This document shows positions 1 through 11,501 of a stretch of DNA of 64,000 nucleotides, piece after piece. The DNA comes from Brachynemurus nebulosus (taxonomy: Eukaryota > Arthropoda > Insecta > Neuroptera > Myrmeleontidae). Each line of letters starts with the position of its first letter. Position 1 is the stretch's first letter. Made by a program: the position numbers and the translations under genes. A model generated the notes under the pieces. The model saw only the letters and a program-made list of their open reading frames with translations. It did no database searches and was not told the DNA's origin. The stretch is taken from positions 17,634,916 through 17,698,915 of the forward strand of contig JAPWDM010000003.1 in assembly GCA_035578155.1 (NCBI GenBank), read 5' to 3'.

Positions 1-60
1 TAAAAGTAAGACATTTCGTTCGAGAGTTATCGCGCGGACCAACACATATATATACCGAAA
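1..60 (-). repeat. Fragment of the ATAACTCTCGAACGAAAC repeat family
   Basis: The reverse complement carries the phrase GATAACTCTCGAACGAAA also present at 6280-6299. A (TA)n array follows directly, as it does beside the related copy at about 51200-51361. The fragment is cut by the window edge, so its family cannot be named. Confidence 0.35.
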
Positions 61-75
61 ATAATATTCACTAAA

Positions 76-187
<112 letters not shown>

Positions 188-1798
188 TAGAAAAGTTTAA
201 TTTTGAAAAAATTCTGTTCTTTTATTCCTTAACGGTCTTTCTCAGTTTTATTTAAAATATATTTTGAAAATTCTTCATTTTTAGTGTTTTTGTGAAACCT
301 TTCTTTGTCTGACGTTTGGGTGGGGTTTCAGTACCCTTTGTTCCGAAGTATCCTAAAAATTTTTCTTAAAGTTTTTCAATTTGGTTTTTTATTTTACATT
401 ATTGTCATACCACATAGTTCTTCTTAACTATGTTGTTAAACGTTGATTTTGATAATTTTGAACCTTTTATAAATAAATTTTTTGACAATTTTTTAAATTG
501 CTCCAAAATGTTATGAAGTTTGACTGACGATTTGGGTCTGTTGTTTCTGAAGATGACCGTTTCAAACGGTTGAAACTAGTAAAACTTGATTTTTTATGAA
601 TTTTCTTTTATTGTTTTTTGATTCACCTATGTGGTGATTATTATCGTTTGTAATTTGCGGGTTTGTCGGCATTGATTTGAACTTTATGTTCCTTGAATCT
701 TTCTTTTCATTTTTCCAAAATTAAGTGTGTACGATAATTAGAAAATGACTCCCATATACCTCTCACTGTATACCTATGTGAAGGGTACAGCAAAAGAATT
801 TTCATTACATATTTATCGCAGTTTTTGTAATATTATAAAAATGAAATAATATAGGTATTTTAAAATGTTCTCATGTGGAAATTAATGCTTTATCTTGTTT
901 TGAAAAGCCATTTCTAAAGAAATTGTGACGTTTGGAGCCATGTAATTTCTATGAAGCGCTTTTTATGTGGTTTTGATCCATCACATAAAAAAACTTTATT
1001 TACATCTGTAAACGGACTGTACTTTTTATAGCTATTTATGAGGTTTTTGAATATCTATTTTGTACAATTTTTTTATGTGGCTCCAATCCACCACATAAAA
1101 TTGGAATATGCTGTATGATAAAAAATTTATCTTTTGTGTATTTTTAAAATTATTTCTAATAATATATTCGGCTATCTTTGAAAACGCAATTTCATGAATA
1201 ATATTTAGTGGTCAGTGCCGGTATCTACACAGATTCAAATGTTATTATTAATTTCTCTTATCTGTCGCTTACGTTGTTCACTAATGTTTGCTATGTATCG
1301 ATTTGTTATTGTTTACTTTTGAATACTCACACAGGGCCGGCTGTAATGTAAATTACAGTCTACAGGTTCGCACTACAAAAAAAAAGAATGTTTAAGAATT
1401 TTACAGTTTCAAAACGATTTCTTTGTTTAAAAATTAAAAATTTCTTTAATTAAAAGAAATATTTTTGTGACTAATGAAAAAAAAATATTTATTTAATATT
1501 TATTTGAGTGTAGTAAAATTTTAAAAGTAAACTTTCACTTTAATTTTGTGCTTCGGCCAGTCTTCGCAAATCGAAGGCAATTTCGTACTTTTTTTTTGGG
1601 GGGGGGGGGTTATAATTTCTGCTGAATTAATTAGTGGGCTCCCCATAAACAAATGGTTTTCTAACGACTTCGTAGGGTACAAACATTTTTTTTTGACCAA
1701 AATGTTTATTCCAATCTATTCACAATTGTTAAAAAAAATCATTAAAAAGAAGAATTTTTTTAAAATTATAAGTGTCTCTCCGTCAAAAGGAACTCTCC
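188..1798. other. AT-rich stretch without a recognisable gene
   Basis: No coding region or transposon terminus was recognised. It holds two similar short hairpins (962-989 and 1072-1099) and a T8-G12 homopolymer run ending at 1609. The 86-codon frame at 1546-1806 crosses that homopolymer and has no recognisable domain. Confidence 0.5.
962..1099. repeat. Pair of related short hairpins
   Basis: Two 28-base palindromic units 110 bases apart share the pattern TTTATGTGG, a short loop containing ATCCA, then CACATAAA. Each folds into an 8-9 bp stem. They could be a decayed repeat or small structural motifs; no function is apparent. Confidence 0.45.
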
Positions 1799-1800
1799 TA

Positions 1801-2760
1801 CACTGAGAAAAAAATACAGTAATTTTTACTGAAATTTCTGGTAAAAAATTACTGAGCTCTCTGGTAATGCGGACATAAGTGACAGGCTAAGCAAAAAATA
1901 CGATAATTTATAGTAAAAATTTTAAATTATCCTATAGCTCAGTAAAAATTACCGTATTATTTATAAATAAGGCTTTTTTTTATTTATTAATAAATAATTG
2001 AATTAAAATAGTTTAAAAGGATATTGATAGAAGGGTAAGCATTAAAATCAAATTATTAATATAGAAAAAAATTTTTGTGGTTTTTTATTATTTGTGGAAA
2101 AAAATATATAAATTCTTTATTTGACATAGGTATTACATGATAAAAATTTTTAACAATAAGCACATTACAATAATTTGTATAAAAACATATTTCAATTAAC
2201 ATATCAAAACTATACAAAAATTCATGAAACAACAATTTTTTGTTTTAAAAATTTATTATAAAAAAAAAACACTATATAAACATCCAGTCACGTTGGTTAT
2301 TGAACAACTAAATGAACCAGTCCTGGTTAGTTGCAGTCTGAAGTCGTGTTGGTCGTGTTATTGCGCATGCTCGGTGCTATTGCGCATGCTTGTTTTATTT
2401 ATTCTCAGTTTATGTGATGCTTGGCTATGCAGTGGTGTGTGACAAATAACAAATGCACAACGACTCAGTAAAAATTATTCATATGTCCAGTATATTTTAC
2501 AAAAAATTAAGTAAATTTTCCCGGTGTCCATCTGAAATTTTACTAGCCCATCGAATTTTACGCAGCTGTATAGGAAAAATTCTTAAGGTGTATAGGAAAA
2601 ATTCTTAAGGTGTACAGGAAAAATTTTCAAATGAATCGTAAAAAATAATGTTTGAAACGCATTTTTTATATTTTTGCTTAATAATTTCCTACGGACTAGT
2701 CACTTAAGACTCGTTTACCGGAGGCAGCTCAGTAATTTTTACTGGAATTTTTTCTCTGTG
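1801..2760. mobile_element. TA-flanked TIR element, mariner-like MITE
   Basis: The left end starts CACTGAGAAAAAAATACAGT and the right end, reversed, starts CACAGAGAAAAAATTCCAGT. The inverted similarity runs about 31 bp and continues through CAGTAA..TTACTG. TA dinucleotides flank both ends (1799-1800 and 2761-2762), as expected of Tc1/mariner-type insertion. No transposase frame is visible, so it is non-autonomous. The family assignment is inferred from terminus style and the TA target. Confidence 0.65.
2567..2625. repeat. 22-bp tandem repeat, about 2.7 units
   Basis: The unit TGTATAGGAAAAATTCTTAA plus GG occurs twice in a row and then as a partial TGTACAGGAAAAATT copy, inside the TIR element 1801-2760. 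Confidence 0.8.
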
Positions 2761-2762
2761 TA

Positions 2763-3593
2763 GTATTACAAAGAGATGTTAGAACAAGTTGCTTTAAAAT
2801 ATAATTTTTGTAGGTTACTTTTCATGAAAATTCTGTTCGCCCACATCACAACTTCAGCCGAGGTGTTCACAGACGATAAATACGGCCCTGCAGCAACCTT
2901 TTGCTTCTCTAGGAAAAATGGATCAAGTGTTATCATATTGATATAATTGAACTTCCATTGCATATATATATCTACATATAATTGTTGATAATTTGACTAA
3001 ATATTTTGTTAAAGTTAATAAAATTTCTTCATCTGGTTAAATTTTGTTTTACATGTTCAAATAAATAATTGAATATCATTACAAAACTGGAAAATTCCAC
3101 AATCGAACTATGCAATATTTTAATAAAATTATCTCTTCTGTATTATGATAATACGAAATTAGATTACAGGGAATAATGAAAATGAAAATACCGAATTTAA
3201 TGTAGGTACATATTATTATGTTTCCATTAAAATGCTTTCAGGTTCTAATTATATATTTCATAATCTAATAAAATTCCATTTAACCATGCATTGTCATGCC
3301 ATACATGATATATGTATAATATATATGTGTTGACAGAGTATGTACATATACGCTTACAAACGTTTGGTGTTCGACCGTCTCGTCGGTTTTTAGGATTTCG
3401 TAGTCCTAACAACGAAATCCTTATGGATTTGTTATTTCGTGATTGAACTTGACCACTTTGTATTGTCAATGTCGGAACTTACGCATTTTAAGAAATAGTA
3501 TTGCCTTTTAAAAACTACTATTCGAATTTTTTAAATTCATATAGAAAATAAAAGGCTTAGGTGTAAGTAATCATATTGTTAACAAATCCATAC
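2763..3593. other. No recognisable feature
   Basis: AT-rich sequence with only short frames on the minus strand (2766-2963 and 3245-3469) that show no domain. No transposon end was recognised. Confidence 0.4.
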
Positions 3594-3629
3594 CCTTGTT
3601 GCAGCATCTGCATAACATAGCGAATTTCC
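3594..3629. repeat. Dispersed 36-bp repeat fragment
   Basis: Nearly identical to 50539-50574, sharing AGCATCTGCATAACATAGCG in the same orientation. It is probably a remnant of a longer dispersed repeat. Confidence 0.55.
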
Positions 3630-3692
3630 TCCTATTAACTTATTTTAGTTCAAAAAATAATTTTTCAAAAGACAACAAGACATACTAATTAA

Positions 3693-3753
3693 TAACAGTG
3701 AGGTTCTACGTCCGTTTTTCAGACTTTTGTCTAATACAGACGCCACCTAGATT
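3693..3753 (-). mobile_element. SINE tail fragment
   Basis: Matches the 3' part of the tRNA-derived SINE at 24772-25135 (same strand), including ACAGACGCCACC and the preceding TTTTCAGACTTTTGTCT-like segment. The tRNA-related head is missing, so this is a 5'-truncated copy. Confidence 0.6.
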
Positions 3754-3920
3754 TTTTTTTATCTACAAAAACATCAGTATACAGAATTCAATTTATTAGT
3801 CGAATTTTCTCCGAAAAATTAGACTTATACAGTCTATACGATAAGAGCTGCGAGAGGCGAGAGTAGGGGCGCTATCCGTTTTCGGACCCGTAGAACACGA
3901 ATATGTAGAAAAAAAAAATG

Positions 3921-3924
<4 letters not shown>

Positions 3925-3988
<64 letters not shown>
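3925..3988. repeat. (TA)n microsatellite inside Helentron-like copy 1
   Basis: Pure TA run at the same internal position as in the copies at 11305-13023 and 53932-54390, so it is a component of the element. Confidence 0.95.
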
Positions 3989-3991
<3 letters not shown>

Positions 3992-4308
3992 CCCGCCACC
4001 TTTTAATTTGTGTAGGGCCCCCCTATGGAAGTTAAGAGATGAAATTTGGTAAATGGGGCTCATTTTCGAGGCACCTCATACTATCAAAGTGGGGTCAAAT
4101 TTTGAGCAAATTTTTTTTCTGACCAGACCTTTAAGGGGGTGGTGGGGGGCGGAAAAGCAATAAAACTTTTTCAAACCGGTTTTAAATAATGTTTCGGTCA
4201 ATTATCTACAACATATCCAAAATTCAGCTTCCTAGGATGATATGGTGGGAGTAGAGGGGGGAAAAACGATTTTCGCTGGATCTAACAGGCCCCCAGCCCC
4301 CCAGAATT

Positions 4309-4870
4309 AACGTAGAGGGTTGAAATTTGGTGTGTTGATAAAGTTCGTACCTAGGTTGTGCTTTTTGGAGGTTTTAATATTTTACCCCCACCCCCCTCAT
4401 TTTTAAGCTACAATTTCATGCATTTTCGACGTTTTCGAAGTTTGTACCACTCGCACAGGTCACCCGAATAAACCTAGAGGGCTGAAATTTTGTATTCGGA
4501 TTGAGTTAGTATCAAGGGGGTGCCTTTTGGGGTCTCGACTTTTAACCCCTACCCCCACCATTTTTGTACCCAAAAGAACATGATTTTTCTTGTTTTTTAA
4601 CAGTTTCGTTCGGGTCAAAATCTCCCCAAATAAACCTAGAGGGCTGAAATTTGGTGTACAGGTTAAGCTAATAGCCAGACACTGTTTTTTGGAGGTTTCA
4701 ACTTTTAACCCTTACCCCCACGATTTTTACGCCAATATTTCCTTAATTTTTTTGCTTGTTTTCTAACACGTCTAGAGACTCCATAAGGAATCCTAGAGGG
4801 CTGAAATATTGTACGTGTATTCAGTTAGTATCCAGCTAGTACCTTGTAGGGAGTCCACATCACTTTTCCC
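4309..4870 (+). repeat. Central tandem repeats, about 160-bp period
   Basis: The phrase CCTAGAGGGCTGAAAT (or close variants) recurs at about 4309, 4471, 4633 and 4790, each followed by a diverged body ending in a C-rich tract. Spacing is 162, 162 and 157 bases. The same array occurs in the copy at 11305-13023. Confidence 0.8.
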
Positions 4871-5797
4871 CCCACTTCTCCCATTTTTACATCGGAATTG
4901 AATGCTATTGTTAAATGTGTTTTAAAAGCATTATGTTTATTCTAAATACAAGTAGGCGAATAGTAATTTTAAAAAATTTAAAAAAAAGTGAACTTAATTT
5001 TATGACAAATGAAATACATACATATTAAGTAATTTAAAAATGTTATTAAAGTCACTGTTTATTTATAAATTAGGAATTTTGAATTTTTAGTATTTATAAA
5101 ATAGAAATTTTGGATTTTTTTGGAAAGAAAAAATATGTTTATAAAGGCCTTCCAGTTTACTATTTAAGGTCCTTTTTTAATATTTAAAACTAAAACATAA
5201 AGGCAATTAGCGGATAAACATGGGCAGGAATGTCCTCGTACGAATTGTGTTGGCTTTTTTTCTGCTACCTGTTTTCGGCACAAAATTGAAATTTACTGAG
5301 ATACAGCCCTTAAATACTTAAAACCTTTTTTTAAAGCCTCGATCAGCCGAACACTCATCACCAGTTTTGAAACCAACAAAATGACAATTCGGTTGTAGAC
5401 TTTCAATCACATTTCGCTTGTAGACATTCAATACCGAAGATGAAGGGGAAAATTCGACTACCGTGATGGGGCCCCGCTGCTCACGGCGTTTTTTACTTAT
5501 ACTATTTAAGAGTGGTCAAGTGGGAGTAAGCTAGTAAATGCAATGACAGATATGATGAATTTATAAGGATTTTCTTGTACTACAAAATTTTAAAAATATG
5601 GGAAGTCGTACTTCATTTTCGTTAACTGTGTTTTAGTTTTTTCAACAAAATTTTAAAAATAATTTATTTTCTTAAAAAACGGGGGAAAGTCTAGTTACAG
5701 ATGTACCTATGAAAAGTTATTTTAAAAAAAAAAAAAATAACCACCCATAAAACATATAAGTCTACCAAGTACTTAACACATAAATATTTTTTATATA

Positions 5798-5940
5798 GGG
5801 TAAAAGCCCCTATACCCGAACGCGTTCAGTACTCGAAGAGTTTTAATATTTTATATATTAATGAAGTTATTTCTAAAAAAAAAGATAAATATTAAAACTG
5901 TTCGACTACTGAACGCGCTCCGGTATAGGGGCTTTTACGT
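5798..5940. mobile_element. Palindromic MITE, GTAAAAGCCCC family, copy 1
   Basis: The two halves (5798-5850 and 5887-5940) are near-perfect inverted copies starting GGGTAAAAGCCCCTATACC and ACGTAAAAGCCCCTATACC. TA lies at both outer edges. Relatives are at 40345-40620, 49596-49831 and 61150-63785. Transposase source unknown. Confidence 0.8.
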
Positions 5941-6261
5941 TACATCAACATCTAAAAACATTTCAGTTCCTTTTTGGTAATCCTGGGAAAACTAAAACAC
6001 TTTTTAAAATTTTTTTATTGTTAAACTCGAAATGTTGTTTTAAAGAGGGTTAAAATTACCATATTTTACATTAAAATGTCGATACAATCACTCCCTTGTT
6101 AACTAGCCTTAGACTTATTATTAGAAAATTGAGAAAAAACACGTCAATTAGATTTTTTTTACACAGATTTTATTTGTTATGATTGAGTTATAAAATTCAA
6201 AAGGATATTTTAAAAGTGTGTATGTATGGCTTTCATTAAATAAATTTCAGTTTTTCAATAT

Positions 6262-6450
6262 CAGTATGTATGTATCCGGGCGATAACTCTCGAACGAAAC
6301 GTTTAATGCTTATTTGATTCGATTTCCCAAATCGTTGGATGAGTTCGTTAGGCAGACACGTCGGATGCCCAGAAGTAGGTTTTTCGGGCGTTTTTTGCCA
6401 GAATTAAACAATTTTTCTAAATTTTTTTTAGACGAATCGAAAGTAAAAGG
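6262..6450 (+). repeat. Dispersed repeat with GATAACTCTCGAACGAAAC
   Basis: Shares GCGATAACTCT, GATGAGTTCGTTAGGCAGA and a following ACGTC with the minus strand of about 51200-51361, and a shorter segment with 1-60. Boundaries are not resolved. It resembles dispersed arthropod repeat sequence; class not determined. Confidence 0.5.
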
Positions 6451-7030
6451 CAACATGCGTAAAAATTTTTTTGCACCATTGCTCTAAGTTAATTACCTTT
6501 TCAGAAAAATTAGAAAATATGTTGGAAGAAATCATTTTCCATTATACTCACACTCACAGTCAAATTACTTCTGTCTCATGTTTTGCGATGCTACATTCGA
6601 AAAAAAAGGCTTTATAAGTGGCGTGTCATGATTTTTTTAATCCAATTTAACAATCCAGCTATATTTTATTTTTCTCACAATCAGTTAAATAAGTTTTTCT
6701 AATATACGTGTTCCATTTTTTTTTGAGAAAAATTATCAAGAAAATGATTTTTACACTATACTTTTTCTACGTATTTTACACTATACTTTTTCTACGAGCA
6801 CCTTTTTTCTCGCAAAATTTAACATAAATAATTAAAATAAAATTTAAATAAGTAGTAAAAATTTTTTAAATTTATAATGTCAATGATATGATGTTCAAAT
6901 TTTTGCAAAAGCATACTTTGAAACTATGGAAGCAATAATAAATAATCAACTTACATATGTATATTTTCAGTATTAATTATATAGATTATATGTTAAATCC
7001 AAGACAGAGCCTACTTTTTTATTATATTAA

Positions 7031-7055
7031 GCCGTGGGAAAAAATTTCCCACGGC
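7031..7055. repeat. Short perfect palindrome
   Basis: GCCGTGGGAAA, a three-base centre, then TTTCCCACGGC. It is GC-rich against the local background and lies inside the foldback element. Confidence 0.8.
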
Positions 7056-7133
7056 TATTTCCGCATTGTGTGGGTAATTGTTTATTTTTACATATAGTTA
7101 GCCGTGCGCATAATGTTACTTTTAATAGTAGGA

Positions 7134-7134
<1 letters not shown>

Positions 7135-7187
<53 letters not shown>
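7135..7187. repeat. (TA)n microsatellite
   Basis: Pure TA run inside the foldback element 6770-7326, followed by T-rich low-complexity sequence. Confidence 0.95.
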
Positions 7188-7191
<4 letters not shown>

Positions 7192-7327
7192 TTTTTTATT
7201 TTTTATTATTTTTTTATTATTTTTTATTCTTTATTATATATTTATTCTTTAAATTTTATTTTAATTATTTATGTTAAATTTTGCGAGAAAAAAGGTGCTC
7301 GTAGAAAAAGTATAGTGTAAAATACGT

Positions 7328-7421
7328 GGGAAAAGCTTATTTCTCACTCATATGAATTGTTGCATTCGCCCTGCGGGCTCGCGCAACAAACTCATATTCG
7401 TGAGAAATAAGCCTCTTTTCC
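7328..7421. repeat. Stem-loop / small palindromic element
   Basis: GGAAAAG..GCTTATTTCTCAC on the left pairs with GTGAGAAATAAGC..CTTTTCC on the right. An inner stem TGTTGC/GCAACA flanks a GC-rich loop. It abuts the right arm of the 6770-7326 foldback. Confidence 0.6.
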
Positions 7422-7429
7422 TACTTATT

Positions 7430-8592
7430 ATATAATATACTATTGTTTATAAAAAGTTACGTCAAAATATATTTCTTTGAACCGTCACAGGAACTCCAAG
7501 AACTTCAGGAGGGGGAAGAGAACATTTTTTTGCACTTCTTGAAGTTCCACTATATAATTAGAATATCAAAACAGTTTTTACAAATCAATCAATAACAATC
7601 CTTTTATTTTTATCGGAGAATATCAAAAAGTTAAAAGACGAAATATGTAACATTTTAATATATTTCAAAAAATTATCTAAATTCGTGGAAAATAAAATTT
7701 AATTTCAAAATTACAAACTGATATAACTATATCTATATTATTTCAATATAGTTAATTGATATTACTGATTTTTATTTGTGTTGCAAATAAAATGTTAAAA
7801 AATAATTTTTTTATCACTTTATTAGCAAATAAACAGCAAAAATCTATAGGTATATAAAAAATTATACATACAGCAGATAAGTGGATATTTCCATTACTCA
7901 CGCTCAACGGTTGGTAATTGAACATGTAAATGTCAATCAATTTTTTTTTTGCTAATTTTAAACACTTATTAATATACTGTACAGGATGCTACAGAATTAT
8001 TTTGTATGTTTTAATCATATACGCATTGTGTTTTCAAATATGTACCTACAATTTTGAATTTTCATCTCATAATGTAACATTTAAAAGGGGGAGGGAATTA
8101 ATTAACGAATAATAAAGTAAAAAACTTGCTGTCAACCCTTTTTACAGAAAAAGAAATTTTTAAGTGAAAAAATAAAACTTTGTTTTTGAACACTAATTGT
8201 GAAATTTAAACGATAATTCACTGATTGTTTTAAAAGTTCAAAATTATGAAATTTCGAATTCCTTAAGGCGTTATATCACTTTGGCAAAAAATTTTCTTTT
8301 TTTCTTTACTGTCTTAAATGATATACTAACATCTCTAAAATGACACTCGAAAGGAACATTGACAGCGAAAATGTTTTAAAAATCGTTTTGAATACGATTT
8401 CTGAAATGACTTCGAGCGAAACGTTTAAAGACGCCGCTCCGCTGCGCATAACATATTGGGATCTTTCAGTTTGGGCAACATGACTTTATTCCATTACCTT
8501 ATTTTGTTATTTTTGCTATATTTCCCATAAATAACTCAAAAATGGTACGTATAAACACATAAAACGGTGGAAACGTTTTGAAACTTTAGATA
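7430..8592. other. No recognisable gene
   Basis: AT-rich sequence. The short frames at 7752-7940 (minus) and 7930-8112 (plus) show no domain. A fragment near 8412 (GAGCGAAACGTTTAAAGACG) may be a decayed piece of the repeat at 6262. Confidence 0.4.
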
Positions 8593-8689
8593 CCGTCATT
8601 TGGGGTGAAATTGATAAGAAAACCATATTTTGGTCTTAATTTTATAGAAATAAAACACAATCGGAGCAAAATGGGCTTTTATATATATA

Positions 8690-9123
8690 CCGTGTGAGTT
8701 TTTTGAGAGTTGCCATTTTGGTTACAGCCAAACCGTTGATTTAATCGAAAAATTTTTACCGACGCGGGCAACCGATTGCTATAGTCAGGAGCTTTATAGC
8801 TCTTATGGTTTTCGAGCTATGATACAAACTTATAGATTTTTAAATGAGACTATATATTAATTTTACGATAAAACTGATCCAATGCATTAATTAACAACAT
8901 AAATGAGGAAAAAAAATTTTTTTACCAAGTTTAATTTTTGAATTTTTCTTTAATTTGTCAATTAGGCGGTAAAAATATCCATATGTACTTGAGGCTACTT
9001 CAACCGATAGTGTTCTGGTTGGTTACATTTCTATTATATTCAAAAAAAGGAATCTTTTCCAGTACCATTTCTATCATACAAATTTAGTTATAATAAAAAT
9101 GGCAACTCTCAAAAAACTCACAT

Positions 9124-9125
<2 letters not shown>
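8690..9125. mobile_element. TIR element nested in the 8593-9721 element
   Basis: The left end CCGTGTGAGTTTTTTGAGAG and the reversed right end CCATGTGAGTTTTTTGAGAG match over about 32 bp. TA flanks both ends, within a short TA run. The 436-bp body has no coding capacity. Confidence 0.75.

Positions 9126-9206
<81 letters not shown>
9126..9206. repeat. (TA)n microsatellite
   Basis: TA run directly abutting the right end of the nested element 8690-9125. The element's left flank is also TA-rich, so it probably inserted into a TA array. Confidence 0.95.
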
Positions 9207-10110
9207 AGATGGTAATATGGATCTTATTGCAAAATGTCGGAACCTTACATGCCGAAACATAGTCTACAGGAAGCAAACAAGCCATGAACAATCTCATACT
9301 CGTTATGGGGTGACATAGTTCACATGAATTTGCAGCTCTGAAAACGCACTTTCTTCATTAAGAGCAGGCACGATGAGAGGGTGGGGTAACCGAGGTTATA
9401 GTCTCGGGGGGCGAGATTAAGGAGGAAGCCCGTAGCTGCCCGTAGAAGGCCATAAAAGCTATGTTTAGATTTTGACTTATTAAACAAAGTTTTAAAAGTT
9501 CACTTTCATCCAAAAATAAGACTTCTTTTAATACACTATATTTTTTTAAAATATATGGAACTGTTGAACTTGACGTGTATCGGGTATTTTCAGCCATCTT
9601 ATTTCTTCCATTATCGGTCGGTAAAATCGCATTCTATTGTTTTGGCGCTTCATTCAATTCAAAATAATATGATTTAGTGAACAATCTCACCCCCGATGAT
9701 CAATTTCACTCCAAATGACGGTAACTTTTTCTCAAAACTATGTTTCCCAAAGCAATGCATGGGAAAAATTACTCCAACAATTTTCATCCGATTGATATGA
9801 AATTTTACGTGCAACTTCTTAGTTAGATTATGTAGGGCGGTAAACAAGATTTTTGAAATTGGTTAAGTAAAACAAATCTATTTTTTATAAATGAATTAGC
9901 GACCAAAAAAAGGTCACCAACTTGGTTTTTTCATATTAGAATTTATTAAAGTTGATTTTTTCGTCGATTTTTAAAATTCGTTTTAAGGAAAAGGATATTT
10001 TGGAAAAATAATCACCAATTGAATGTTTGTCAACAAAATGTTGAAATTTTATCAACAAAATAAAAGTTAACAATATTCAAGTATTAGAAAAACAGCAATA
10101 AGATACGTAT

Positions 10111-10657
10111 ATCTAACACATATAATAAAACTGTAACGAGACCATTTCTGTACATGGAATATTTTTTGAAAATTGTACGGCTACTGTAAATAGTTATGGA
10201 TGTAGATAGATATCAAAACAGCGATTTTTAAAATTTTTGTCTGTCTGTCTGTTCACGAAACACGCAAAAACTATTGGACGGATTTTAATGAAATTTGGTG
10301 TGATGGTAACTTATTACCTGGGTGAACATCCAAGATACTCTTTACTCCAGGAAAATGTCTCATTCCCACGGGAAAATAAAAAAAACTATTTTGAGCATGT
10401 TCACACATTACGCAAAAACTATTGAACGGATTTTGATGAAATTTGGTGTGGTGATAACTTATTAGTTGGCTCAACATTTAAGATACTTTTTACTCCGGGA
10501 AAATGATTGTTTACTTTTTACCCACGAGAAAACAGAAAAACCATTTTGAGCAAGTGCATGCATTAAGCAAATGTTCTATGTATAATTATTACATTTAAAT
10601 ACTTTTCATTGAGTTTATAACAATGCGTCGCGCGAAGGACGTCGCGAGTATAGCTAG
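10111..10657 (+). mobile_element. Helitron, non-autonomous, family A copy 1
   Basis: The right end reads GTCGCGAGTATAGCTAG followed by T, the Helitron 3' signature (CTAG with insertion before T), after a GC-rich decayed stem. The left end (from about TCTAACACATATAATAAAAC) matches the copy at 35951-36155 through TGTAACGAGACC. The body contains two tandem units of about 149 bp (10255-10552), each with CGCAAAAACTATTGRACGGA. The 62-codon and 68-codon frames here are readings of these repeats. The 5' end is approximate. Confidence 0.6.
10255..10552 (+). repeat. 149-bp tandem duplication inside Helitron
   Basis: ACGCAAAAACTATTGGACGG at about 10262 and ACGCAAAAACTATTGAACGG at about 10411 begin two similar units. 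Both continue with ATGAAATTTGGTGTG and end with a ...GGGAAAATG segment. Confidence 0.8.
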
Positions 10658-11304
10658 TGCACCATAAAAAGGTTTTATGTTGATTGCGTTATTCGTTGCG
10701 GAGAAAAAATTCTCGAATAAAACGTTCTTGTCTGACATCTTAAAGTGATGTAAGGCCTTAAAGTTGGTAACGAAGAATGCAAGAATGACAAATGCCTTCC
10801 AATAAATGTAATTTGTTTTAATGATAATTAATTTTATTCCCATTCTATATTGCTAATTTTATCGTAATTAGAAAGTTTTTAATTGAGAACCTATGCTGTT
10901 AATTTTATCTTGCATGCTATTGTAATTTTAATTACTGTTTTAAAGACGTTCGAGCGCGTCCACAAAACACTACAGAATAATGTTATGTAGCTACCACAAA
11001 ACACTATACCTGTATGTTATGCATACAGAGCTTGTACTTGTTCATGTGTCATATCGTATCGTGTATATGGGCGATTGCCATACGTACCACCTATATACTG
11101 ATCTATGACATCAATGCATACACAGTTGTTGATTGAAATTTAGTAATCTGATTTGACCTTGTATGTATATTATGTACGTTTACACATCAAAATCTACCCG
11201 AATATTAATTTCAATAATTAATATTTCACTTTAATGTTCGTCAACACGATTTTTTTTATGCAATTATATAAATTCCATACTTCAAAGAATATTTTTAAAC
11301 ATTT

Positions 11305-11428
11305 TTAGTCGAATTTTCTCCGAAAAATTAGACTTATACAGTCTATACGATAAGAGCTGCGAGAGGCGAGAGTAGGGGCGCTATCCGTTTTCGGACCCGT
11401 AGAACACGAATATGTAGAAAAAAAAATG

Positions 11429-11501
<73 letters not shown>

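Larger units (their letters stand above)
3796..5493 (+). mobile_element. Helentron-like non-autonomous element (HINE/DINE type), copy 1
   Basis: Seen: a 13-bp subterminal inverted repeat, TAGTCGAATTTTC at 3797-3809 and its reverse complement at 5448-5460. The right copy is followed at once by a terminal hairpin (5461-5486, stem CCGTGA/TCACGG around GGGGCCCC) and a T-rich tail. A (TA)n array lies near the left end and about 160-bp tandem units lie in the body. Known: this order (5' subTIR, microsatellite, body, 3' subTIR, terminal stem-loop) defines Helentron-associated elements such as Drosophila DINE-1; DINE-TR types carry central tandem repeats of about 150 bp. No Rep/helicase frame is present. 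A near-identical copy lies at 11305-13023 and a truncated one at 53932-54390. Ends are placed to within a few bases, from where the copies diverge. Confidence 0.75.
6770..7326. mobile_element. Foldback element with 79-bp perfect inverted repeats
   Basis: 6770-6848 and 7248-7326 are exact reverse complements. The 399-bp interior holds a perfect short palindrome (7031-7055) and a (TA)n array (7135-7187). Identical arms imply either recent formation or gene conversion between arms. No coding region. A second partial copy of the ACTATACTTTTTCTAC motif sits just outside the left arm. Confidence 0.8.
8593..9721. mobile_element. TIR element with TA target (pogo/mariner-like), outer element
   Basis: The left end CCGTCATTTGGGGTGAAATT and the reversed right end CCGTCATTTGGAGTGAAATT match over about 23 bp with one difference, and TA flanks both sides. 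Further GGGGTGA-type motifs lie just inside the right end (about 9686-9708) and at about 9306, possible repeated transposase-binding sites. A second element (8690-9125) and a TA array are inserted inside. The 79-codon minus frame at 9358-9597 shows no domain I recognise. Confidence 0.7.

Noticed and set aside
10237..10477. 62- and 68-codon frames on opposite strands
   Set aside because: Both are readings of the 149-bp tandem units inside a Helitron.
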